The notes below the pieces were generated by a model. The model did not search any database. It was not told where the DNA came from and saw only the letters and a list, made by a program, of their open reading frames with translations. From assembly GCA_903813345.2 (NCBI GenBank), contig CAIIXF020000002.1, forward strand, positions 10,664,650-10,728,649: a stretch of DNA of 64,000 bases, given 5' to 3'. Positions 1 through 8,880 of the stretch are shown here, in pieces. The first letter of the stretch is position 1; each line of letters opens with the position of its first letter. Origin of the DNA: Owenia fusiformis. Taxonomy: Eukaryota > Annelida > Polychaeta > Sabellida > Oweniidae. Position numbers and translations under genes: made by a program.

Positions 1-719
1 ACTGTCCCAGCTTTTCTCCTGCTTTCTCCCGATGCAATTCATACATTACTCGGAGATTACTGTCAAACGTTCCAAGTTTTACAATTTTAGCATGTTTATT
101 ACGATCTAATTCCTGCCAGTATCAATGAATAAATCTATTGACCAACAGATTGGAAATATGTATTCCAGCGATACCCTCATTTTGACGAAAGAATGGTACA
201 AATATGTCCACTATTTATCGAGATATCGTGTAGAAAAATTGAAGAAAGACATCGCTTAAGAAATTTCTATTTCTAGACTGAACTGTTCACGCTCGCAAGT
301 GGCATCTCCATCTCCATATATGGGCAAAAAGGTGGAGTTAACAATAAGCAATGCAGGGATTGACACGATTGACACGAAGAAGTCTCGATGAATCTCGCTT
401 AAACTCCGCCCCTTCTTCGTGAAAAATCACGTGAATTCCGGCTTTTGCTGGGACATATCCGGGCATCTCGGCTTCGAACCCAATCAGAAGTTTCAATTTT
501 GACTGGCGCCGCATACATTATCTCAAGTCTCACCCAATATTTTTATGTATACGTTAATAATCAACCAGTGAAGGAGGATATCAATAAAACAAAACATAAA
601 GGTTTGGTTATGTTTAATGTATTTTCACAATGTTTATTATTACACACGACAATTTTAACTATAGCTAGAAAACTGTCTTGCATAACATTTACAGTCGTTA
701 TTTATGTGTATAGAAGACA
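1..719. other. Unassigned flank
   Basis: No gene or clear repeat is recognised. A short open frame crosses into the minisatellite that follows, but it has no family resemblance and no splice or start context. This is the 3' end of the presumed minus-strand locus, so it is probably downstream or intronic DNA. Confidence 0.5.
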
Positions 720-1715
720 GACACATATATCATTGCTTCAAGTGATATGATTTCAAACGACACATAAATTATCGCTTCAAGTAATATGATTTCAAATAAC
801 ATCAAGATTATTGCGTCAAGTGATATGATTTCATATGCCACATAGACCATTGCTTCAAGTGATATGATTTCACATGCCACATATATCATTGCTTCAAGTG
901 ATATGATTTCACATGCCACATAGACCATTGCTTCAAGTGATATCATTTCACAAAACACATAGATTATTGCTTCAAGTGATATGATTTCATATGCCACATA
1001 GACCATTGCTTCAAGTGATGTGATTTCATATGCCACATAGACCATTGCTTCAAGCGATATGATTTCATATGCCACACAGACCATTGCTTCAAGTGATATG
1101 ATTTCATATGCCACATAGACCATTGCTTCAAGCGATATGATTTCACAAAACACACAGACCATTGCTTCAAGTGATATGATTTCACATGCCACATAGACCA
1201 TTGCTTCAAGTGATGTGATTTCACAAAACACACAGACCATTGCTTCAAGTGATATGATTTCACATGCCACATAGACCATTGCTTCAAGTGATATGATTTC
1301 ACATGATACACAAATAATGGCTTCAAGCGATATGATTTCACATGACACAAAGATCATTGCTTCAAGTGATATGATTTCACATGACACATAAAGCATTGGT
1401 TCAAGTGATATGATTATAATTGTTTCAAGTGATATGATTTCACAAAACACATAGATTATTGCTTCAAGTGATATGATTTCATATGCCACATAGACCATTG
1501 CTTCAAGTGATATGATTTCACATGATACATAAATCATTGGTTCAAGTGATATGATTATGATTGTTTCAAGTGATATGATTTCACATGACACAAAGATCAT
1601 TGCTTCAAGTGATATGATTTCACATGACACAGAAATCATTGCTTCAAGTGATATGATTATAATTGTTTCAAGTGATATGATTTCACAATGTCACATAGAT
1701 CATTGCTTCAAGTGA
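720..1715 (-). repeat. 36-bp minisatellite derived from a zinc-finger exon tail
   Basis: About 27 imperfect copies of a roughly 36-bp unit built around attgcttcaagtgatatgat. Read on the minus strand the unit encodes HMKSYHLKQ, the same peptide (HMKTYHLKQ) that ends the adjoining zinc-finger exon at 1700-2052. In the array the exon's TGA stop is usually changed to TGG or similar, which leaves long open frames of 313 and 128 codons on this strand. They are most simply a by-product of a unit length divisible by three and are not proposed as genes. The array abuts the exon's stop codon, so it appears to have expanded from the exon end. Confidence 0.9.
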
Positions 1716-2052
1716 TACGTTTTCATATGTCTAGTGAGAGGTGAAGGATCTCCAAATGATTTGAGGCAAATATTACACTTGAATGGCTTCTCTCCAGTGT
1801 GAGTCCTTTCATGTGAGACCAATTGAGAGTTTTTAGTAAACTGTTTACCACAAAAGGAACAGTTGTGTAAGTTTTCTCCAGTGTGTAGTCGTGTGTGATT
1901 CAATAAGCTGCCCCTGTTAGTGAATGACTTCTGGCACACCTTACAGAAGAATTTTTGTGTTGTTTCGTCGAAAGCTACAAGTTGAAGTCGATTTTTCATC
2001 TTGATGTGGATGGGTATTTTTCTCATTTCATCAAACATAGTGTAATATACGT
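1700..2052 (-). CDS. Alternative terminal exon Z1: three C2H2 zinc fingers
   Basis: Terminal coding exon for a sequence-specific DNA-binding tail, expected to act in the nucleus. It starts after the acceptor gttttactttcag (phase 1, exon AC GTA TAT) and ends at TGA 1702-1700. The order is a basic lead (FDEMRKIPIHIKMKNRLQLVAFD), here split as FDEMRKIPIH plus IKMKNRLQLVAFD, then three fingers: CKVC...HTRLH, CSFC...HERTH and CNIC...HMKTYH, joined by HTGEN and HTGEKP linkers. Helix positions -1,2,3,6 read N/G/S/N, K/S/Q/S and D/S/P/R. No start codon is needed if it is spliced from upstream exons. It is the last intact module of the locus and abuts a minisatellite made from its own tail. An independent short gene using the internal ATG is possible but less likely. 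Confidence 0.85.
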
Positions 2053-2579
2053 CTGAAAGTAAAACAAATTATATCGTTAAAACAACAATTGAAAATGTTT
2101 GGCATTCAGAAAATAGTTCATGCTATGATACATGCGTATCTGGATGATATTTCATTTTATACTACATGGGACTATGAAAGTGACAAAACGCCAACTATAC
2201 AACTAAAAGGAGTATACTCCAAAGCTGGCCTATTAAATATGCATAGCATAGCCATGCCATTACTCAATTTAAATGTGCACTACATTTGGATTAGAATGAA
2301 CTTAGTTATGGCGTAGCAACCTATACTCATCATAAACTCAAGAGTCAATAATTTATCAATTATGATTATTATTAATTATGATATCATTCCTACAGTTTCA
2401 ATTTACAAACAAAAAGGTTCAACGTGTTACAAATGGTCAACTTATTGCAAATTATCAAGAAATCAAACATTAATGCTCTTAGTTGACAAATATAAATGCT
2501 AATAAAATTGCCCAGGTAATCAAGGCTTGCTTGATAGTAAAGCAAGTTTATTTTTGTCAAAGGTAAGAGGCACACTACA
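2053..2579. other. Intron-like spacer
   Basis: AT-rich sequence upstream of exon Z1. It contains the Z1 polypyrimidine tract and no recognisable gene. Short open frames on both strands show no family motif. Confidence 0.5.
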
Positions 2580-3395
2580 TCAACGGTTTCTCTCCAGTAT
2601 GGGTCTTTTGATGATTTAAGAAGTTAGATTTTCTGTCACTAATTAAGACCAGTTCTTCATATGATGTTTTCATATGTCTAGTACAAGATGATTGGTCCCT
2701 GAATTGTCAATTGCAAGGCGCACTATATCAAAGGTTTCTCTCGAATATGAGTCTTTTGATGATTCAACAAGTTGGAATTTCTATCACTCACGAAGATTCG
2801 TTCTTCATCTGATGTTTCATGTGTCTAGTACAAGATGATTGGTCGGACTATTTAAGGTGTACGTTATGGGTCCTTTGATGATTCACCTCATATTAAGATA
2901 ACTTTTTCACATGAATTTTTTAAATGCCTAGCACAAGATGATTGGTCCCTGAATCGCTTGAGGCGCACAACATCAACGGTTTCTTTCCAGTATGACTGGA
3001 AGATGATTGGTCCGTAAACCACTTGTACAGTATATCAGCAGTTTTTCTCCAGTATGGGTCTTTTGATGATTCAACAAGTTGGAATATCTGTCACTCATTT
3101 AGATTAGTTCTCCATATGAAATTTTCATACATGTATGTCTAGAACAAGATGATTGGTCCGTAAACCACTTCAGGCGCACTGTATTAACAGTTTTTCTCCA
3201 GTATGGGTCTTTTGATGATTCAACAAGTTGGAATGTCTGTCACTCATTAAGATTCATTCTTCATATGATGTTTTCATAAGTCTAGTACAAGATGATTGGT
3301 CCGTAAACCACTTGATGCGCACTATATCAACAGTTTTTCTCCAGTTTGGGTTTTTTGATGATTCAAATTACAATTTCTGTCACTTATTAAGACAG
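2580..3395 (-). repeat. Decayed zinc-finger array (about 130-bp units)
   Basis: Five to six degraded copies of a unit containing tttctctccagtatgggtct. On the minus strand this is the conserved inter-finger linker (R-x-H-T-G-E-K) with the preceding helix remnant. Cysteine pairs are lost and frames are broken. The units lie directly downstream of exon Z2 and look like tandemly amplified single-finger segments that have decayed. Confidence 0.75.
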
Positions 3396-3754
3396 TTAGA
3401 TCGTTGGCTTCATATGAGATCTTTTCATATGTCTCATGTAAGACGAAGGATCTCCAAATGATTTGAGGCAAATATTACACTGGAATGGCTTCTCTCCAGT
3501 GTGCGTTCTTTCATGTGTGACAAACTTAGACTTTTTTGTAAACTGTTTACCACAGAATGAGCAGCTTAATAGATTTTCCCCAGTGTGTAGTTTTATATGA
3601 TCTAATAAGGTGCTCCTGTTTGTAAACGACTTCTGACACACCTTGCAGAAGAACTTTTGTGCAGTTTTGTCGAAGGCTACAAGCTGAAGTCGATTTTTCA
3701 TCTTCATGTCGATTGGTCTTTGTCTCACTTCATCAAACAGAGTAGAATACATGT
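3396..3754 (-). CDS. Alternative terminal exon Z2: three C2H2 zinc fingers
   Basis: Terminal exon of the same family as Z1. The acceptor is gtttttctttcag followed by AC ATG TAT TCT (phase 1); the stop is TAA at 3398-3396. The lead contains LFDEVRQRPIDMKMKNRLQL, then fingers CKVC...HIKLH, CSFC...HERTH and CNIC...HMKRSH. Helix positions -1,2,3,6 are N/S/T/D, K/S/K/T and D/S/S/R, so fingers 1 and 2 differ from Z1 at putative base-contact sites while the scaffold is nearly identical. The usual tail HLKQ is replaced by HMKPTI, the stop lying at the edge of the decayed array that follows. The expected role is the DNA-binding end of one isoform. Confidence 0.85.
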
Positions 3755-3928
3755 CTGAAAGAAAAACAAATTATTCCATTAAAACTGTGATTGCAAATAC
3801 ATGTGATTCAGAAAATATTTCATATAGAGGGTTAGTCGAACATATCTCATGCATGACAAGTATCTGGATAATATTTCATTTAAAACTTTATGGACTTATA
3901 ATTAAGTCAAACTGGTAGGACTATGAAA

Positions 3929-4005
3929 GTTTACTTTATTTGCACAAATGCCATATTTAGAGAGATGTCTTTTCGAAGACGGGCTTGTGCAAATAAAGTA
4001 AATGA
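3929..4005. repeat. Short hairpin (inverted repeat)
   Basis: TTTACTTTATTTGCACAA at the left is matched by its reverse complement at the right (ttgtgcaaataaagtaaa), with a loop of about 40 bases. It probably represents a tiny MITE or a remnant of one. No target duplication was identified. Confidence 0.7.
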
Positions 4006-4124
4006 AAGGAAAATATTCATCCGCAGATGGTACATTGCCTACGCAAATGTGCATAGCCTGGTCAGGCTATTGGTCTCATAGTATTTGTATAATTTCAGGG
4101 CTCAAATAGGGTACACTTATAATA

Positions 4125-4198
4125 TTATGAAAATGAAATTGTAAGAATAGAAATTAGCAATATTGCTAATTTCTATTCTTACAATTTCATTTTCATAA
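4125..4198. repeat. 74-bp perfect palindrome
   Basis: Two 37-base arms (starting TTATGAAAATGAAATTGTAA) meet without a spacer at AATATT and match at every position on reading. Such a structure can extrude as a cruciform or fold into a long RNA hairpin. It has no flanking element ends. Confidence 0.9.
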
Positions 4199-4400
4199 CT
4201 GCACTATATTAGCATATTGAAAATACTTCACAAATTGTCAAACTCCTAACTTTATTTTACTTAATGACTTCTTCATTGGTGATTGCGTCATAGCAGTGAC
4301 TTTGTTTGTTAATATAAATTTTTATTCTGGAGTAAATATAATCATAATTTTTTATTTCTTATTGTTTTGTTGTTAGACATAAACTCAATGAATTATAATA

Positions 4401-4526
4401 TACTCCTCAAAAAAAGTTAAGGTCAAAAATTACTTTAAAGCTCTATATCGCTAATTTTAACAATATAAGCTAGACATTTAGCATGTAGAAAGTAAAACGA
4501 TTTGATTCCTTAACTTTTGAGGAGTA
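4401..4526. mobile_element. TA-flanked MITE, Tc1/mariner-like
   Basis: The ends TACTCCTCAAAA...AAGTTAAGG and their reverse complement (ccttaacttttgaggagta) bound about 126 bp with no coding capacity. TA dinucleotides at both borders fit a Tc1/mariner target site. Family placement is inferred from the ends only. Confidence 0.75.
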
Positions 4527-4639
4527 TATTTATTGATACATATTACACCAACATGATCTGTGTATGGTAAAGCGTGGTAAGAGAGTGCGGATATCAAAAT
4601 CCATGAGTGGATACAATTCATATTTTTATCTTTATTTCA

Positions 4640-4860
4640 TATGTTTTTATATGCCTCGTGGAAGAAGGGTGTCTGAATGAATGATTCGTGGCACATTTCA
4701 CACTATGCATAGGTTTCCACCAATGTGTAGTATATGATGTTTCTGAAACATGGTGGGTTAGAATTTCTATGTAGATATTGAAGGCGATAAGTTATATGTC
4801 TATTGTCTATCTTTAATCGCCATGGTGATGGGTCGTTCTCTCATTTCACCATCACGAGAG
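4640..4860 (-). pseudogene. Decayed C2H2 zinc-finger exon
   Basis: On the minus strand the lead region reads EMRERPITMAIKDRQ followed by a TAG stop, matching the lead of Z1-Z6 (DEMRK-PIHIKMKNR). A later fragment KCATNHSFRHPSSTRHIKTY corresponds to finger 3. First-finger cysteines are gone, frames are shifted, and the polypyrimidine/AG acceptor is destroyed. It is a dead copy of the terminal-exon family lying between Z2 and Z3. Confidence 0.75.
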
Positions 4861-5522
4861 AAAGTTGTAAACAAAAACTAATTCTATAGAACATTGTGGT
4901 TGAGATGAGATTTTATTCTGTATCTGACTCATTTTCTAAAACATGATCATATTTTTCTCATTTTTATTGCATAAATACAATTTACAAGAAGAAATCGTCA
5001 AGTTCTTCAGAGGTAGAATGACATTGAAAGCCTTATTTGGAAGATATCAAAGGTGACTAAAATCAGGCTGAATAGAAGGAGTTTTTCTATGGGAAAATAA
5101 CATGGGTTACAATGTTTTCCACTTTAATTCATTTCAATGATAATGCCCTTCACCTTTCAGAAGATACTGACATTGTATAGATGACATTTTTCATATTGTT
5201 AAAATGAAAAAAGAAGACCAATCTTTTAGAAACAATGTTTTTTGGACAAATGGATTAACACATTTTTGATATATCTCGTTTTTGCATGAAATGACTTAAA
5301 ATCAATCTAAAATCCCTGATGGAATTTATTTGAATTAATAATCAGATTAATTAACAATCAGATGTGATAAAAATCTACAACTGTATTGAACAATAAATAA
5401 ATGTTTGGTTAGTTTAATGTGAAACACAATGTTTATTATAATATACAACAGCTGATTTGCTTGACAATTCACAATTGTTTGTTTATATACAGACACTTAC
5501 AATATGTAGATCATTGCTTTAA

Positions 5523-5574
5523 GTGAGTTCTTTTCATATGTCTGGTGTGACATTATGTTTTACACTTTACAATT
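5523..5574 (-). repeat. Exon-tail relic split by an insertion
   Basis: Contains caagtgagttcttttcatatg, the complement of the HMKRTHLKQ exon tail, then the 3' flank that recurs downstream of family exons. The flank is interrupted at AATT by the 867-bp insertion that follows and resumes at 6442. Confidence 0.7.
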
Positions 5575-6441
5575 CTCGAAATCGTTGTTCCCTCTTCAAA
5601 AGAGAAGACGCGAAAACCTTTCCTTATAAGGGCAAAATATTTCCCATGATGCAGTTCGCGGAGGAACAAATTTATACTTCCTTATTTTCCCTCATAGGTT
5701 TAACAGGGGATTTTCACACCTATTTTTCAAACGATATATTCGTTCATATTCCCGTACGAGAGTACAGAAAAAATTATTAGAAACGATTGATCTCTCATTA
5801 ATCTTAATATAACAGCTATTTTTTTTCATTGTATTAATTCATAGCGTGGTGAAAACGATGATTGAAAAGTGAGAAAATATTCTGGAAGAGAAGGTCACGT
5901 GATCAGTAGACTAGTCGCCATATTGGAAAAAAACAATTCCATTCGACTTTCAATACTTTCATGCCAATCTTACCGCACTACAAACTGCGACATCGATGCA
6001 ACAACTGAATAAAAGTATTCATCTTCAAATTACATTATAGAGTTACGTTGAAAACCCACAAACAACTGAGCAGTAGACCAAAGAAGACGCGTCGCTATTA
6101 TCTAGGTCAATCTGTTCAGTGGTCCGAAAGCAAATCTATAGTACTCGTTTCCGAATTTTGTTGTTCATTGTACAATCTTTTATTGATTAAACTCGGTATA
6201 TACTGACTATTAAAGCAATGACAAAGAAGAATACTTACGATGGTGTCATTGTTTTATTTAGCGTGCGGGTGTGAAAACAAAATTGAGTAATTAGTTTGAT
6301 TTAGAACTTTCGTGTCACGCAAATAGCTACGTGAAATGCATAGTGGGAAAATATTGACCAATCAAATTTTGTCCTTTTTGAGTGCTTTTTCAGTGCATAT
6401 TTGCGAACGTTCTGATTCAAAAAGCGAACCGCGAAAAGGAG
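5575..6441. mobile_element. 867-bp insertion with AATT target duplication
   Basis: The repeated flank ACTTTACAATTGTTTG, seen intact at other family copies, is broken here into ACTTTACAATT / insertion / AATTGTTTG, giving a 4-bp AATT duplication. The ends are CTC...GAG with an imperfect subterminal inverted repeat: ggcaaaatatttcccatgat near the left, and the complement of atgcatagtgggaaaatatt near the right. No transposase motif is visible. It is called from the reconstructed empty site; the superfamily is unknown. Confidence 0.6.
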
Positions 6442-6470
6442 AATTGTTTGTTTATATACAGGCACTTAGA

Positions 6471-6823
6471 TCATTGCTTCAAGTGAGTTCTTTTCATATG
6501 TCTGGTGTGACATGAAGGGTCTCCAAATGATTTAAGGCATATAAAACACTGAAATGGCTTATCTCCGGTGTGGATTCTTTGATGTCTGACCAACTGAGAG
6601 TTTCTTGTAAACTGTTTACCGCAGAAAGTACAGCTATGGAGATTTTCTCCAGTGTGTAGTCTTGTATGATTTACTATACTTTTCCTGTTTGTGAATGACT
6701 TCTGGCACACATTGCAGAAGAATCTTTGTGTGCCTTCATCAAAAGCTACAAGTTCAAGTCGATTTTTCATCTTCATGTGGATGGGTATTTGTCTCCCTTC
6801 ATCAAACAGATTGGAATACATGT
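6471..6823 (-). CDS. Alternative terminal exon Z3: three C2H2 zinc fingers
   Basis: The exon follows acceptor ttttctttcag with AC ATG TAT TCC (phase 1) and ends in HLKQ-TGA. The lead contains LFDEGRQIPIHMKMKNRLEL, then fingers CNVC...HTRLH, CTFC...HQRIH and CFIC...HMKRTH with HTGEN and HTGDKP linkers. Helix positions -1,2,3,6 are N/K/S/N, R/S/Q/R and D/S/C/R; finger 2 has arginine at both -1 and 6, unlike its relatives. All six cysteine and histidine pairs are intact. It is the expected DNA-binding end of one isoform. Confidence 0.85.
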
Positions 6824-6849
6824 CTGAAAGAAAATCAAATTATTCCATT

Positions 6850-7690
6850 AAAACAGTGAATGCAGAAGTATGAAATTCAGAAATTAATATAATGTCAAGT
6901 ATATGGAGGCATTTTTATTTCACACTATATGGGTAATATATCAGTTGATCCAGTTCTGGTATGCCTACATCCTTGGCCCAAGAGTTATTCATTACATTAC
7001 ATTACATGATCTGCTATACAAGCAGCGAAGGACCGATCTTGATCGAAGGATGGTATGACTATCCAAATGAATATTTCTGATTCATATACATTGCAGGACA
7101 AGTATCTGGAGGTTATTTCATTTTACACTTGATGGACCAATCAGTACCTATTAGAACCTATTAGAACCAAATGGGCGCGACTACGAAAGTGAAACAGGGT
7201 CTGAACTGTAGTAAGGAAAATACTTCAATGCAAGCAGGGCTGCTTATCAAATGTACATAGCCTGCTCAAGCCATTGATCTGATGGTGATATCATTCTTAC
7301 AGTTTAAGGGCACAAATGGAGTTATTAACATATTGCTTATTTCTAAAAAAATCCTACAATTTTAATTGCTGTTCTATTATAACATGTTATCATATCTATT
7401 TAGCAGTGTAACTCATACAATTTATGGGAATTGAATGAGTAAAAAGCGTGGTATAAGAGTGCAGATATCAAAATCCATGAGCTTGGTTATATAGATTATA
7501 AAAATCATAACATTAGTAAACCACAAGATTTCCTCTTTATTCCATAGCCATAAGTTATAATGAAATTATGTGTCTTGTGCAGCATAGACCTGTCAATCTT
7601 TTTCATCTTCATATAGTAGTAGGAAGCAATAGTCTCCATGCACCCGGAAGATATAAATTTTTAATTTGATTTTTTTACACTGACAGAATT
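6850..7690. other. Intron-like spacer with weak repeats
   Basis: AT-rich DNA with a short attacattacattac run near 6990 and fragments shared with the spacers upstream of other family exons (phrases such as 'gtcaagtatctgga', 'gtgaaacag' and 'gaggaaaatgctcc'). This shows that the upstream flanks were duplicated along with the exons. No gene seen. Confidence 0.5.
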
Positions 7691-7699
7691 GAAGTCTTG

Positions 7700-7935
7700 T
7701 AAGTTTTTTCATAGTTCTGGTGTGGCATGAAGGGTCTCTTAATGCTTTGCACTACATTCAAAATTGTTTGTTTATATACAGACACTTAGATCATTGGTTC
7801 AAGTGAGATCTTTTTATATGTCTGGTGTGACATGAAAGATGTATATATATGTACATTGCTTCAAGTGGGTTCTTTTCATATGTCTGGTGTGACATGAAGT
7901 CATCTAATGTTTTACACTTTACAATTGTTAATTTA
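7700..7935 (-). repeat. Copies of the exon-tail repeat
   Basis: Three diverged copies of the 105-bp unit described at 8881-11500 (acagacacttagatcattg ... ttgcactaca), again carrying the complement of the HMKRTHLKQ tail. They precede the truncated finger fragment at 7949-8089. Confidence 0.75.
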
Positions 7936-7948
7936 TATAGTTCATGTG

Positions 7949-8089
7949 TCATCTTGTCATATGATTGTTTTTAGATGAAAGCTCTCTGAATGCCTTGAGG
8001 CAAATTTTACACTTGAATGGCTTCTCTCCAGTGTGGATCATTTGATGTGTGACCAACTTAGAATTACTTGTAAACTGTTTACTACAGAA
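7949..8089 (-). pseudogene. Truncated zinc-finger exon (1.5 fingers)
   Basis: An open minus-strand frame reads [19 protein letters not shown] then [20 protein letters not shown] before a TGA. It keeps the second half of finger 2 and most of finger 3, where the last histidine is lost to the stop (HMTR-stop). Finger 1, the lead and the splice acceptor are missing; the break lies at the 'ttgtttgtttatgtacag' repeat border. Its closest relative is exon Z5 (shared ELSSKN in finger 3). It is a partial duplicate, unlikely to be functional. Confidence 0.8.
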
Positions 8090-8123
8090 TTGTTTGTTTA
8101 TGTACAGAAATGAGATCATTGTT

Positions 8124-8488
8124 TCAAGTGGGTTCTTGAAGAAACAAGTGGGTTCTTTTCATATGTCTTATGTGAGATGAACGGTCTCCAAATGTTTTAA
8201 GGCATATTTTACACTGAAATGGTTTCTCTCCTGTGTGAGTCCTTTGATGTGTGACCAACTTAGAATTACTAACAAACTGTTTACTACAGAATGAACAGCT
8301 GTGCAGGTTTTCTCCAGTGTGTAGTCGTGCATGATCTAATAAGCTGTCCCTGTTTTTGAATGACTTGTGGCACACTTTGCATAAGAACTTTTGTGTGACT
8401 TTGTCGAAGGCTATAAGTTGAAGTCGATTCTCTATCTTTGTGTGGATGCGTCTTTGTCTCAGTTCATCAATCTGAGAGGAACACACAT
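8124..8488 (-). CDS. Alternative terminal exon Z4: three C2H2 zinc fingers
   Basis: The acceptor gtattatttcag is followed by AT GTG TGT TCC (phase 1). The lead contains [20 protein letters not shown], then fingers CKVC...HARLH, CSFC...HQRTH and CKIC...HMKRTH. Helix positions -1,2,3,6 are N/D/S/D, S/S/K/T and D/S/S/R. The tail is altered: a short local duplication of the 'caagtgggttctt' stretch replaces HLKQ-stop with HLFLQEPT-stop. All zinc ligands are present. It is the expected DNA-binding end of one isoform; Z4 and Z5 share the [12 protein letters not shown] start and are nearest relatives. Confidence 0.85.
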
Positions 8489-8880
8489 CTGAAATAATAC
8501 AAATTATTCCATCAAAAAGACAATTAAAAATGTGTGGTTCTGATCACACACATGTCAAGTATCTGGGGGATTTTTTTAATTTTTTTACTATTATATTTAT
8601 CTGTTAGTCAAACTGAATAAAAGTGAAACAGTTGGTCAATGTAGTGTACTGAGGAAAATGCTCCAATTCAAGTGGTACATTGCCAATCAAATGTGTTGAA
8701 CCTCATCATGCCATTGCTCTGTTCAAATTGTATACATCATTCAGCCCTTGCATTTGATATACCAGAAACCTATAGTCAACAAATCAACCCCAAAAAGTAT
8801 CCCACATATGGAAATTATAATGTATAGGTGTATTTTAGGAGTTTTTTTATATGCCAATAAAGTGGCCTGGGTTCACATAT
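8489..8880. other. Intron-like spacer
   Basis: Contains the Z4 acceptor tract, then AT-rich DNA similar to the spacer upstream of Z5 (both include 'cacacatgtcaagt' and 'gtatctggggga'-type phrases). No coding signal. Confidence 0.5.

Noticed and set aside
698-1639. 313-codon minus-strand open frame with EIISLEAMVYVAC repeats
   Set aside because: Produced by a 36-bp minisatellite whose unit is a multiple of three; two other frames are also open and the unit derives from an exon tail in a different frame.
3396-3754. Internal ATG codons as translation starts making each zinc-finger exon a stand-alone gene
   Set aside because: Only some exons have such an ATG near the border; all have a polypyrimidine/AG acceptor in the same phase, which explains the set better.
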